From CBDCUE01 sp965222515 (GTDB taxonomy: Bacteria; Pseudomonadota; Alphaproteobacteria; Rickettsiales; JABIRX01): a stretch of DNA of 64,000 nt. The position numbers and the translations under genes are program-made. Below are positions 35,015 through 44,189 of this stretch, piece after piece. Each line of letters opens with the position of its first letter. Positions within the stretch are counted from its first letter, which is position 1. Location of the stretch: contig CBDCUE010000012.1 in assembly GCA_965222515.1 (NCBI GenBank), positions 1 to 64,000 on the forward strand. Reading direction: 5' to 3'. Under the pieces are notes generated by a model that was given only the letters and a program-made list of their open reading frames with translations, had not been told where the DNA came from and did no database searches.

Positions 35015-36163
35015 CTAACTATGATCCAAAAACCCTTGAATAATATCTTGATAAGATTCATCTGGTAATAGAAAACTATCATGACCTCGGCTACTTTTTA
35101 TGTTGGCGAAGCTGGTGTGGATATCAAAATTATTTAATGAATTTAAGATTTTTTTCATTTCTTCTGGCGGAAAGAACCAATCATCAGAAAATGAGATTAG
35201 ACAAAATTTTACTTTTTTAGCATTTTTAAAAACTTTGTTTAAATCACCTTGATGCTCACTTGCTAAATCAAAATAATCCATTGCTTTTGTAGCATAAATA
35301 TAGGAGTTTGCATCAAATCTATCAACAAAATTGATTCCTTGATAATTCAAATAATTTTCAATTTGAAAATCTTTGCTAAAAGCAAAAGATAATGATTTTT
35401 TATCTTGCAAATTCCTACCAAATTTTTCATCTAAAGCTTTTTCTGATAGGTAAGTGATGTGTGCAGTCATTCTAGCAATGGCAAGTCCTTTGCTAGGAAA
35501 TAGTTTTTTATCTATATAATTACCTGAATGCCAGTTATTATCTGCCATTATCGCTTGTCTTGCAACTTCGTGAAAGGCAATATTTTGAGCTGAATGCCTA
35601 GTAGATGTGGCGATTGCTATCACTCTTTCTATTAATTCTGGATATTTACTAGCCCAACTCAAAACTTGCATACCACCCATAGAACCACCTATTAAAGCAT
35701 AAAGTTTTTTGATTTTAAAGAAATCTTGAATTAATAATTTTTGCACCTTTACCATATCATCTATGGTAATGATTGGAAAATCTAAATTATAACTTTTATT
35801 AGTATCAGGGTTAATTTCCTTAGGTCCTAAAGTTCCCATACAACCACCTAATACATTGCTACAAATAACAAAATATTTGTCAGTATCAATAGTTTTGCCA
35901 CTACCTACCATAAAATTCCACCAGCCATCTTTTTTAGTTACAGGATGCTTGTTTGCTACATATTGATCAGATGTTAAAGCATGGCAGATTAAAATAGCAT
36001 TTGATTTATCTTGATTTAATTTTCCATAAGTTTGATAAGCAATAGGAAAGTTTTTTATTGTTTTTCCTGATTCTAACAAAAGAGGTTGGTCTTTTGCTAA
36101 ATAAGTAATTTCTCCTATTTCTATTTCTTGATATTCTTTGCTAAAAAATGATTTTTTCTTCAT
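35015..36163 (-). CDS. metX: Homoserine O-acyltransferase (MetX-type)
   Basis: A 382-residue alpha/beta-hydrolase that acylates homoserine for methionine synthesis. The oxyanion region AILICHALTSDQYVA, the DTDKYFVICSNVLGGCMGT block, the nucleophile elbow IGGSMGGMQVL (Ser161), the Asp in SFSDDWFFPP and the His in SSRGHDSFLL form the expected triad. MetX enzymes can be acetyl- or succinyl-transferases, and sequence alone does not settle which. No metY, metW or metZ is adjacent. It follows thiE by 6 bases on the minus strand. Confidence 0.92.
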   Translation of the reverse strand: MKKKSFFSKEYQEIEIGEITYLAKDQPLLLESGKTIKNFPIAYQTYGKLNQDKSNAILICHALTSDQYVANKHPVTKKDGWWNFMVGSGKTIDTDKYFVICSNVLGGCMGTLGPKEINPDTNKSYNLDFPIITIDDMVKVQKLLIQDFFKIKKLYALIGGSMGGMQVLSWASKYPELIERVIAIATSTRHSAQNIAFHEVARQAIMADNNWHSGNYIDKKLFPSKGLAIARMTAHITYLSEKALDEKFGRNLQDKKSLSFAFSKDFQIENYLNYQGINFVDRFDANSYIYATKAMDYFDLASEHQGDLNKVFKNAKKVKFCLISFSDDWFFPPEEMKKILNSLNNFDIHTSFANIKSSRGHDSFLLPDESYQDIIQGFLDHS

Positions 36164-36169
36164 AGTAAT

Positions 36170-36790
36170 TTATTCTTTAAAAAATTTTGCAAAATCCAAT
36201 ACAGCTTGTTTTGCTCCTTTAGGATATTGCCAAACTGCAGAAATCATACAGATAAAATCAACTTCTGTTTTGGCTATTTGTGCTATATTTTTATGATTAA
36301 TACCTCCTATGGCGCAAGCAGGAATATTGGTTTGTTCAAGCCACCATAATAATGTATCTATTTCTGCCCTGACAGTGTTTTCTTTTGATTTTGTTTCAAA
36401 GAAAGCACCAAAAGCTACATAATCAGCTCCTTTTTCTGTGGCTACCATTGCTTTATGCTTAGAATTTTGACAACTTACACCAATAATTTTTTCTTTTCCA
36501 AATTCTTTTTTTAAAATTTTAACATCACCATCATCTTGACCAATATGAATGCCGTCAATAGCATAATCTCTAGCAAGAGGATAATGATCGTTAATAAAAA
36601 AAGGAACTCCATAATTATGGCAAATAGGTAATAAAACATCTATTGCCTTTTTTATTTCTGAAATATCTATGTTTTTTAATCTTAATTGAAAAACAGAAAC
36701 CATATTAGTAGATAAAACAGAAGCTAATTCTTGAGAAAACTTGCTTAAATTTGATATTTTATCTGGCGAAATCAAATATAGCTTTGACAT
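36170..36790 (-). CDS. thiE: Thiamine-phosphate synthase
   Basis: A 206-residue TIM-barrel enzyme joining HMP-pyrophosphate and thiazole phosphate to thiamine phosphate. Conserved blocks are VFQLRLKN near residue 35, FFINDHYPLARDYAIDGIHIGQDD, IGVSCQNS, ADYVAFGAFFETKSK and PACAIGGINHKN. Length is normal. The 55-base gap upstream is too short for a TPP riboswitch. Other thiamine genes are not in the window, apart from the ThiF/MoeB-like enzyme at 14142. Confidence 0.92.
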   Translation of the reverse strand: MSKLYLISPDKISNLSKFSQELASVLSTNMVSVFQLRLKNIDISEIKKAIDVLLPICHNYGVPFFINDHYPLARDYAIDGIHIGQDDGDVKILKKEFGKEKIIGVSCQNSKHKAMVATEKGADYVAFGAFFETKSKENTVRAEIDTLLWWLEQTNIPACAIGGINHKNIAQIAKTEVDFICMISAVWQYPKGAKQAVLDFAKFFKE

Positions 36791-36845
36791 TATTGTTTTA
36801 TAATTTATAAGTTACTGCAACAAGTATAAAACAATAAATACAAAA

Positions 36846-37478
36846 ATGAAATTATATATTTACGAACATTGCCCATATTGCACTAAAGCTAGAATAATTT
36901 TTGCTTTAAAAAACATTCCTGTAGAAATAATAATATTGCAAAATGATGATGAAGCCACTCCTATCAATATGGTAGGAAGCAAACAAGTCCCAATTTTAGA
37001 AATAAAAAATGGGGAATATATGAAAGAAAGTTTAGATATTGTAAAATATATTGATAATCTTGAAGATGATCCAATTTTATCTGAAGAAAAAAATCCAAAT
37101 CTTCATAGTTTATTAGTAGAATTAAAAGATTTTTTATATCCTTTAACTATGCCAAGATGGGCAAAAGCCCAATTTTCAGAATTTAGCACCCAAAAAGCTC
37201 TTGAATATTTTATTAATAAAAAAGAATATCAAATCGGAGATTTTGCTACACATATAAAAAATACAGATTTTTATTTAGATCAAGTTAAGCCAATATTAAG
37301 CAAAATAGCAAAATTAATACATAGTGAGAAATCTGTTAATAAAGAATTAAGCTATGATGATATTGAATTATTTGCTGTTTTGAGAGCTTTGTCAATTGTT
37401 AGAAAATTAGAATTTCCAAATATAATGGCAAATTATCTTGGATATTTTTCTGGCAAAACTAATGTTAATTTATCATAA
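36846..37478 (+). CDS. grxB: Glutaredoxin 2
   Basis: A 210-residue GST-fold glutaredoxin. It opens MKLYIYEHCPYCTKARIIF with the CPYC active site at residues 9-12, then the thioredoxin-fold cis-proline region NMVGSKQVPIL and the GSH-binding MKESLDIVKYID. An all-helical GST-like C-terminal domain follows. Size and motifs match E. coli GrxB closely. This form is best known in gammaproteobacteria, so acquisition by transfer is possible. It ends 6 bases before ychF. Confidence 0.92.
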   Translation: MKLYIYEHCPYCTKARIIFALKNIPVEIIILQNDDEATPINMVGSKQVPILEIKNGEYMKESLDIVKYIDNLEDDPILSEEKNPNLHSLLVELKDFLYPLTMPRWAKAQFSEFSTQKALEYFINKKEYQIGDFATHIKNTDFYLDQVKPILSKIAKLIHSEKSVNKELSYDDIELFAVLRALSIVRKLEFPNIMANYLGYFSGKTNVNLS

Positions 37479-37484
37479 AAAATT

Positions 37485-38585
37485 ATGTCTTTAAAATGTG
37501 GAATAATAGGGTTACCAAATGTTGGAAAATCTACTTTATTTAATGCTTTAACAGCAACTTCAAATGCAGAAGCAGGAAATTTTCCTTTTTGTACCATAGA
37601 ACCAAATCAAGGAACGGTTTCAGTTCCAGATGAAAGATTAGAAAAAATTTCAAAAATTGCTAATTCTAAAAAAATAATTCCAAATATTTTGGAATTTGTA
37701 GATATTGCAGGTTTAGTAAAAGGAGCATCAAAAGGGGAGGGGTTAGGTAATAAATTTTTAGCAAATATTAGAGAGGTAGATACTATTATTAATGTTGTAA
37801 GATGTTTTGAAAATGATGATGTTACTCATATTGCAGGAAAAGTGGATGCAATTGCAGATATTGAAGTGATTGCAACAGAGTTGATGATTGCTGACTTAGA
37901 ATCTTTAGAAAAAAGATTGCCTAATTTTATCAAAAAAGCAAAAAGTGACAGGGATATAGCCAAGCAATTAGAAATAATAAAAAAAGCTTTGCATATTTTA
38001 GAAAAGGGAGAACCTGCAAGAAATTTAGTTTTAGATAGTGAAGAAGAAAAAATCATTTTTAAAAATCTACAATTACTTACTGCTAAAAAAAATCTATATG
38101 TTTGTAATGTATTAGAAGATGAAATTTTATCAGGAAATGAGCAGAGCAAAAAAGTTTTGGAATATGCTAATAAAAACAATGCAATTGCTATAAATATTTC
38201 AGCTCAAATTGAATTTGAAATTTCTAATTTAGCTCAAGATTGGGAAAAACAAGAATTTTTAGAATCTTTAAATTTAAAAGAAACAGGTCTTGCCACTATC
38301 ATTAGAGAAAGCTATAAATTATTAAATTTAATTACTTTTTTTACAGCAGGTGAGCAAGAAACTAGAGGTTGGACGGTAAAAAAAGGATCAACAGCACCAA
38401 ATGCAGCAGGAGTGATACATAGTGATTTTGAGCAAGGTTTTATCAAAGCAGAAACCATTGCTTATGATGATTACATAGAATGTAAAGGGGAAAAAATTGC
38501 CAAAGAAAAAGGAAAATTAAGGCAAGAAGGAAAAGATTATTTTGTGCAAGATGGAGATGTTTTTCATTTTAAGTTTAATAATTAA
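37485..38585 (+). CDS. ychF: Redox-regulated GTPase/ATPase YchF
   Basis: A 366-residue Obg-family P-loop protein that binds ribosomes and preferentially hydrolyses ATP. It has the G1 motif GIIGLPNVGKSTLFNAL, FPFCTIEPNQGTV (switch region), G3 FVDIAGLVKGASKGEGLGNKF, the altered G4 region VCNVLEDE, and the C-terminal TGS-like domain with LITFFTAGEQETRGWTVKKG and HSDFEQGFIKAETIAYDD. All family landmarks and length are normal. Confidence 0.97.
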   Translation: MSLKCGIIGLPNVGKSTLFNALTATSNAEAGNFPFCTIEPNQGTVSVPDERLEKISKIANSKKIIPNILEFVDIAGLVKGASKGEGLGNKFLANIREVDTIINVVRCFENDDVTHIAGKVDAIADIEVIATELMIADLESLEKRLPNFIKKAKSDRDIAKQLEIIKKALHILEKGEPARNLVLDSEEEKIIFKNLQLLTAKKNLYVCNVLEDEILSGNEQSKKVLEYANKNNAIAINISAQIEFEISNLAQDWEKQEFLESLNLKETGLATIIRESYKLLNLITFFTAGEQETRGWTVKKGSTAPNAAGVIHSDFEQGFIKAETIAYDDYIECKGEKIAKEKGKLRQEGKDYFVQDGDVFHFKFNN

Positions 38586-38597
38586 AATATTATTACT

Positions 38598-40118
38598 ATG
38601 CCTAACTTGAATGAAAGAGTTACAGAAAATATTGTTGAAAATCATTTTAAGAATGATATTCTAATGGTTAGTAATGAGGTGCTTTTTGAGTACCAAAAAT
38701 CTAAGTATCATAAGTCTCTTTTTGCAAAAGCATCAAAAAATAAAAAGGAAAATAACGGTTATCCTGAATTTCTTATTTCATTTAATAAGCATAAAAATTT
38801 TCTTATAATTGTTGAATGTAAGGCAGATATAAATAAACACGAAACAAAAACTCAAGATAGTCCAAAAGATTATGCAGTTGATGGTATTTTACATTATATA
38901 AGTTGTATAGTAAAAGAAAATAGTGATTTAGATGTTTTAGGAATCGCTATTTCTGGAATGAATGAAGATGAATTACAAGTATCTAATTTTTTATATAAAA
39001 AAAACAAACTTAGAAAATTGCAAGATAATAAATTATTAGATTTTAATTCTTATTTAAAAATATATCAATTGGACAAATATATAATAGACTTACAAAATCT
39101 TAAAATAACAGAAAAAGCCATTGAATATAATTATTTATTACATACATATGATATTCCTGAAACAGAAAGAGCAACTTTTATAAGTGCTATATTATTAGCA
39201 TTACAAAATGATGGTTTTAGAGAAGGTTACAAGAATTATTTTGATATTATTGAATTGGTAAATTATATAATCTTGTCTTGTGAAAATGTATTAAAAAAAA
39301 ATAATATAGATTCTAGTAGAGCTAATAGTATTATTAGGGTTTATTCTTCCATAAAAAACCATAGGATAACGACAACAAAAACTATTAAAAATAAAAGTAC
39401 TAAGAAAAATGAGCCTAACACAATTATAAAAGATTTTATTACAAATATAAAAAAAGATATTTACCCACTAGTTAATCTTGATAATAAAGGTTTTGATATA
39501 TTGGGGAAATTTTATACAGAATTTATAAAATATGCTGGTTCTGATTCTAAAACAGGTTTAGTTTTGACCCCCTCACATATAACAGATCTATTTTGTAGTT
39601 TAATTGACTTAAATATAGATGATGTTGTATATGATTGTTGTTGTGGAACAGGAGGGTTTTTAGTTGCTTCTATGAAAAGAATGACTGAAAAAGCAGAAAA
39701 TGATAGAATGAAAATAAAATATATAAAAGGAAATATTTCATTAATAACAGCTACCTCGGAAAATAATGGAGTTATAGAGTTTTTAGATTATAATACTTTT
39801 AGAGATAGTAAAAAAATATTTAAAGATAAAATTACTATTGATATGTTTTTTAATGTTTTTTATCACAAGGAAAAATATTTTAGTGATGATAATGTTCATA
39901 CTTTGATACCTAAATTTAATAATGGAAACAAATATATATATTTATTTTTGGTATCTAGTTTAAAGCAATTACAATATAAATATGCATATGGTAGGCAAGT
40001 TAGGTTAAGTAGATTGAATTATGATACCATAAAACTTCCTGCTGATAAACAAGGAAATCCAGATTGGCAATTTATGGAAGATTATATTAAATCATTACCT
40101 TATTCTTCAAATATTTAA
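38598..40118 (+). CDS. Restriction-modification protein with nuclease and target-recognition parts but a deleted methyltransferase core
   Basis: A 506-residue intact frame. Residues 1-80 look like a PD-(D/E)xK nuclease half, with Pro56-Glu57 in GYPEFLIS and Glu73-x-Lys75 in IVECKAD. A helical region leads to an N6-adenine methyltransferase start (LTPSHITDLFCS and the SAM motif YDCCCGTGGFL near residue 350). Soon after, the sequence jumps to a specificity-type domain (NGVIEFLDYNTFR, then MFFNVFYHKEKYF) and ends PDWQFMEDYIKSLPYS, typical of type I/IIG BcgI-like proteins. The catalytic NPPY motif and several hundred residues are missing, so methylation should be impossible. The in-frame junction suggests an internal deletion of a type IIG enzyme. 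It could be a harmless relic or a reduced effector. Confidence 0.75.
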   Translation: MPNLNERVTENIVENHFKNDILMVSNEVLFEYQKSKYHKSLFAKASKNKKENNGYPEFLISFNKHKNFLIIVECKADINKHETKTQDSPKDYAVDGILHYISCIVKENSDLDVLGIAISGMNEDELQVSNFLYKKNKLRKLQDNKLLDFNSYLKIYQLDKYIIDLQNLKITEKAIEYNYLLHTYDIPETERATFISAILLALQNDGFREGYKNYFDIIELVNYIILSCENVLKKNNIDSSRANSIIRVYSSIKNHRITTTKTIKNKSTKKNEPNTIIKDFITNIKKDIYPLVNLDNKGFDILGKFYTEFIKYAGSDSKTGLVLTPSHITDLFCSLIDLNIDDVVYDCCCGTGGFLVASMKRMTEKAENDRMKIKYIKGNISLITATSENNGVIEFLDYNTFRDSKKIFKDKITIDMFFNVFYHKEKYFSDDNVHTLIPKFNNGNKYIYLFLVSSLKQLQYKYAYGRQVRLSRLNYDTIKLPADKQGNPDWQFMEDYIKSLPYSSNI

Positions 40119-40123
40119 AAAAA

Positions 40124-41224
40124 ATGACAAAAATTTTAATTTTAGGAGCGGGTAATATTATGAAGGCTTTTGCTTTTTCTAATATTTCTCAAAATTCTTC
40201 TATTCAAGAAGTAGACATTGTAGCTCCTAGTTTTAAAGAAAAAACTAAAATTGATTTAATCAAAAAAGAATTTAAAAATTCTAAGCAGAAAGTTGCTTAT
40301 TTGACTTCTGTTCAAGAGGTTTCTAAAAAAAAGAAAATAGATCACTTATTATTAGCAATAAAACCTCAAATGATAGAAGAGGCAATAGAAAATTTAGGAA
40401 ATATAGATGTTATAAATAAGAAAACAATTATTACTAGTGTGATGGCAGGCATAAAGCAGAAGCAAATAAAAGATGTTTTTGCAAAAAATTTAAAAAAAGA
40501 TTTTTGTCCTCAATTAATAGTTAGAATTATGCCTCAAATTCCAGCAGGTGTTGTTGGGGTTTATAGTAATGATCCAAGTGAATTAGGGTTGGCTAGATCT
40601 TTTATAAATAAAAAAGGTGAGGTAATAAAATTAAAAGAAGAAAAAGAATTAGATTCTTATACAGCATCAGCTGGTAGCGGTCCTGCATTTTCAGCAAAAT
40701 ATATTTTGAATTATTTGCAGAAAAATAATCTGACTGCTTTGAATAAACAAATTGCAAAAGAAATAATTTTTTCTTCACATTATTTTCAAAATAATTGGAT
40801 AGTAGAAGTTGCAGAATCTTTTTCAAAAGAGAAAGCTACATCAATAGTTAATTTAACCTTTTTAGCAAGTTTAGATTATTTAATAGAAAAAAACATTTTG
40901 GAAATTAATCAAATAGATAATTTTATAGCGAATGTTTCAAGTCTTAATGGCATAACTATCACAGGCTTAATTATTTTAGAACATATTTTTTCTAATGGAA
41001 AATTTTTACCAGAAACTCATTTTGGTAATAAAAAAGGGCAATATAATCAAGAAAAATATTTAGAATTAGAATCTATTATAGAAAATAAATTGCAATTAAT
41101 TGCAGATGTTTCTTTATATAAAAGAATTGTTCTAGCTCAAAAAATTTCAACAGAAAGAGGGCAAGATATTGCAAAGAATATATCTCTTGTCCAAACTTTA
41201 AATAATTCTAAAATTTTTTATTAA
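40124..41224 (+). CDS. proC: Pyrroline-5-carboxylate reductase, enlarged and divergent
   Basis: Reduces pyrroline-5-carboxylate to proline. The N-terminal Rossmann fold starts ILILGAGNIMKAFAF, followed by LLLAIKPQMIEE, TSVMAGI and RIMPQIPAGV, all family blocks. The dimer domain has SAGSGPAFSAKYI and ends with a weakened version of the SPGGTTIAGL motif, VSSLNGITITGLIILE. At 366 residues it is nearly 100 longer than usual: about 40 extra residues lie inside the helical domain and about 70 at the C-terminus. Activity is plausible but not certain. Its 3' end overlaps the autotransporter gene on the other strand by 17 bases. With putA it closes a proline-P5C cycle. Confidence 0.8.
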   Translation: MTKILILGAGNIMKAFAFSNISQNSSIQEVDIVAPSFKEKTKIDLIKKEFKNSKQKVAYLTSVQEVSKKKKIDHLLLAIKPQMIEEAIENLGNIDVINKKTIITSVMAGIKQKQIKDVFAKNLKKDFCPQLIVRIMPQIPAGVVGVYSNDPSELGLARSFINKKGEVIKLKEEKELDSYTASAGSGPAFSAKYILNYLQKNNLTALNKQIAKEIIFSSHYFQNNWIVEVAESFSKEKATSIVNLTFLASLDYLIEKNILEINQIDNFIANVSSLNGITITGLIILEHIFSNGKFLPETHFGNKKGQYNQEKYLELESIIENKLQLIADVSLYKRIVLAQKISTERGQDIAKNISLVQTLNNSKIFY

Positions 41225-44132
41225 ATTTAAAAAGTAACCCTCTAGCAAAACTATTCCTAATATGATTTAGATCTGTGGTGTAAGTGAAATGTAAAGACAT
41301 ATTAGATTCTATAAAAGCTTTTTTTATAAAAAGCTCGTAGTTTCTTTGCTTACCTTTTGTTTTTAAAGAAATGTTATCAGTTGCATAATTTATAGAACTA
41401 TTAGAATTTCTGCTTACAGGAACGGTTATTTTTGCTTTTCCTTTGGTAATTCTTAAAGGTTCTCCATAATTTAAACCTAAAATACTATTACTATTTACTA
41501 GATTCTTTTCAGCAGAGAAATATAATTCTTGAGAATGCAAATCTGAAATATTGTCAATGATACTTTTATTATCAATGTTTGCTTTGGTAATACCATTAGA
41601 CATAGATGCAGATAATTTTAGCTTTGCTATATTTTTGCTTATTTGTAAATTAATATAATGAGTTATAGCTTTGTTATTTTCACCAAAAGCTCCTGAAAAT
41701 TTACTTCCTAAGATACTATTATCTTCTTTTAATAAACCATAAGATAATGCTAATTTATTATTTTTCTTCTTATAAAGAAATGAAGTTATGTTATTGATGC
41801 TATCACCATTTTTAATTATTACACTATCAATTGCTGATGATATTTTATCAAACTCTTTTCTTGCTGATAAATAGCTAATGCCTTTTTCATTATTTGAAGT
41901 AACTCTTAAATAGCTACTGTTTAATCTCATTAAACCACTAGCATTTATTATATCATTTGAATAATTGCTATCAAAAGCTAATTTATAAGAAACATCTTTT
42001 CCTAATTCATTAGAGAAACTAAAATTAGATAAAGTGATTTTACTTTTTTCTTCATCATCTAAAGAAGTTTTTATTTTGTCTTTTTTTATTTTGCTAGTAG
42101 AAACAATATTAAAAGAGATATTTTTGTAATCAACATTTTCATTCACAGTTTTTCTATCAGTATCAAGAAATGGAGATATTTGTAAGCCAATATTATTGCT
42201 ATTTGTAATTGTGCCTGCCAATTTTGCATTATAAGTAAAATTATAATCATCAAAAAATACTGCTTTAGCAAGAGTTGCTTGAGAATTTTGAGCAAAACTA
42301 TTGCCAAAAACAGGAGATAAAGAAATTTTGCTGTTTACTAAAGAGATATTTTGACCAGCACTAGAATAAACCATTCTACCTGCACTTGTTTCTGCTTTAA
42401 CAAATTTATAAACATTTACCATACCTGCACCGCAATCATCACCATTACAGCCATCAATATTTTCTGGTGCTATTGCCGTTCCAAGTAATTTTGCTACAAT
42501 ATCTTCGTTGCTTAAGTCGCTGTAAGCTCCTTTAATCATTGTAACAATTCCAGCAATATATGCAGATCCTGTATATTCTTTATTAAAGTTATCATTGCCT
42601 TCAGTATTTACATATTGATTGTTTTTATCTAGCACAAATGCATTGCTAGGAGCAATAAGACATCTATCTCCTCTTATTCCTGAACAGCTAATACTGTTTT
42701 TAAAGCCATTTATGGTAATTTTGTTGATTTCTTTTATTCCATATTCATCATTAATTGAGCTTGTTTCATAATTTGTAACATTAGCATCTGCTGTTCCAAA
42801 TAATGTTTTATATTCAGCTCCTGAAGAATTACCAACTTTGATTAAATCAGAAATTTGAGTATTAGCAACTGGAGTAATATAAATATTATTTGTATCGTTT
42901 AATTCATTTTTAATTTTTTGACTTAATGCTTGATCGTTAAAACTTCTATTTTCTATTGTCAAACCTTCTAGATAAGTAGTGTTTATAGGTATATATAAAT
43001 GATTATGTGCTGTTTCATTGTTTATAGATCTATTTTGGTTGTTAAATAAAATAATTTGAGCTTTAGTTTTAGCATCACTAAGTGCATTTTTAAGAGTTTC
43101 ATTATTATTGTCTTGAATAACTTTTTTGGAGCTAGAATAATTTTCAGGGACTATGGATTTTATTCTATCTAATGTTTCTTTTACATTATTTTCAAAAATT
43201 TCTATTTTTATTTTTTCTGTATAATAACCACAATCCTCTATTGGTAAACCATTCTCACGACAAGGGTCACCAAAGTTTTTTTCTAAATTATTTTCATTGA
43301 ATTCTTTTAGTTCTGCTAAATAATCATCTGCTTCCTGGTTAGAAAATCTGCTTATATGTTTTTGATAATTAAACAAAGTTTTTATCGAAACAATCTTGCT
43401 CTCATTTGCAATAGCTGCTGAAATATTGTTATTTTTACTAGAAATTACAGAAGCTAATGATGTTCCTTGCCCTAAATCCTCATCAGAAGTAGAAATAATA
43501 TCTGTATCAGTTATTTGTAATTCTGAAGTAAAAACTGGAGTGTTTTGTATAAGTCCAGTGGTTTTTTGACTATTAATTTTAGAATGAATATTATTAGGAT
43601 CAGTGCTAGCAGTGATATTTCCATAATTTACTCTAGCAGAGACATTATTATGAATGTTATCAACTCCTGTTCCTAAAACTGCTAAAGAAATATCTTTACC
43701 ATTAATATTTGCATTGTTATTACTTTGTTTTAGTAGATATTTAGCTTCTGCTATTTGCATAAAAGCAGAAAGGTTTTTTAAACCATTAGTAGGATTATTA
43801 TTATAACTATGTTTAGAATTTGTTAGTGAAGATAATTGAATTCCATCTGCACAAATATTGTCTGTTGTTTCTGTACTGGCATAACCAAAATATTCACAAT
43901 TTTGATAAGTGCTAAGATCGGCATCAGAAATTGGTGTAGTAGGGGGGGGAGTAGGTGTAGTTGGTGCAGTAGGGGCAACACAAATATTATTTTGGCAGAT
44001 TTGATTGTTTGAGCATTGAGTATCTGTACTACATTGACTAGGAATTGTTTCTGGTTGTCTATTATCACCTGCGCAAGATAATGATAAAGATAATATTGTA
44101 AAGATTATGCTATGTTTTATATATTTTTTCAT
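41208..44132 (-). CDS. Subtilase-fold autotransporter lipoprotein with degenerate catalytic triad
   Basis: About 974 residues from ATG 44132 (an upstream ATG at 44159 adds nine residues). The signal KKYIKHSIIFTILSLSLSCAG is of lipoprotein type. A Cys-rich segment and a Pro/Thr linker follow, then a subtilisin-like domain, and about 280 C-terminal residues rich in alternating strands ending in Phe (GLLFKFNKKF), as in outer-membrane autotransporter barrels. Numbering from 44159, the Asp motif reads AVLGTGVDNIH (162-167, Asp of DTG is Gly), the His motif reads GQGTSLASV (Gln231 for His) and the Ser motif reads EYTGSAYIAG (528-537, not GTSMAAPHVAG). All three catalytic residues look replaced, so it is probably a surface pseudoprotease used for binding. 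Confidence 0.8.
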   Translation of the reverse strand: MKKYIKHSIIFTILSLSLSCAGDNRQPETIPSQCSTDTQCSNNQICQNNICVAPTAPTTPTPPPTTPISDADLSTYQNCEYFGYASTETTDNICADGIQLSSLTNSKHSYNNNPTNGLKNLSAFMQIAEAKYLLKQSNNNANINGKDISLAVLGTGVDNIHNNVSARVNYGNITASTDPNNIHSKINSQKTTGLIQNTPVFTSELQITDTDIISTSDEDLGQGTSLASVISSKNNNISAAIANESKIVSIKTLFNYQKHISRFSNQEADDYLAELKEFNENNLEKNFGDPCRENGLPIEDCGYYTEKIKIEIFENNVKETLDRIKSIVPENYSSSKKVIQDNNNETLKNALSDAKTKAQIILFNNQNRSINNETAHNHLYIPINTTYLEGLTIENRSFNDQALSQKIKNELNDTNNIYITPVANTQISDLIKVGNSSGAEYKTLFGTADANVTNYETSSINDEYGIKEINKITINGFKNSISCSGIRGDRCLIAPSNAFVLDKNNQYVNTEGNDNFNKEYTGSAYIAGIVTMIKGAYSDLSNEDIVAKLLGTAIAPENIDGCNGDDCGAGMVNVYKFVKAETSAGRMVYSSAGQNISLVNSKISLSPVFGNSFAQNSQATLAKAVFFDDYNFTYNAKLAGTITNSNNIGLQISPFLDTDRKTVNENVDYKNISFNIVSTSKIKKDKIKTSLDDEEKSKITLSNFSFSNELGKDVSYKLAFDSNYSNDIINASGLMRLNSSYLRVTSNNEKGISYLSARKEFDKISSAIDSVIIKNGDSINNITSFLYKKKNNKLALSYGLLKEDNSILGSKFSGAFGENNKAITHYINLQISKNIAKLKLSASMSNGITKANIDNKSIIDNISDLHSQELYFSAEKNLVNSNSILGLNYGEPLRITKGKAKITVPVSRNSNSSINYATDNISLKTKGKQRNYELFIKKAFIESNMSLHFTYTTDLNHIRNSFARGLLFKFNKKF

Positions 44133-44189
44133 ATAGTTTTCATATTTTTGTAGTTCCAAGTTGGACTATTATAGCATAAATACAAGCCT

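Noticed and set aside
36791..36845. TPP riboswitch before thiE
   Set aside because: The gap is only 55 bases and lacks the conserved thi-box sequences.
43823..44068. 81-codon frame inside the autotransporter gene
   Set aside because: Alternative-frame shadow of the Cys/Pro-rich linker; no independent support.
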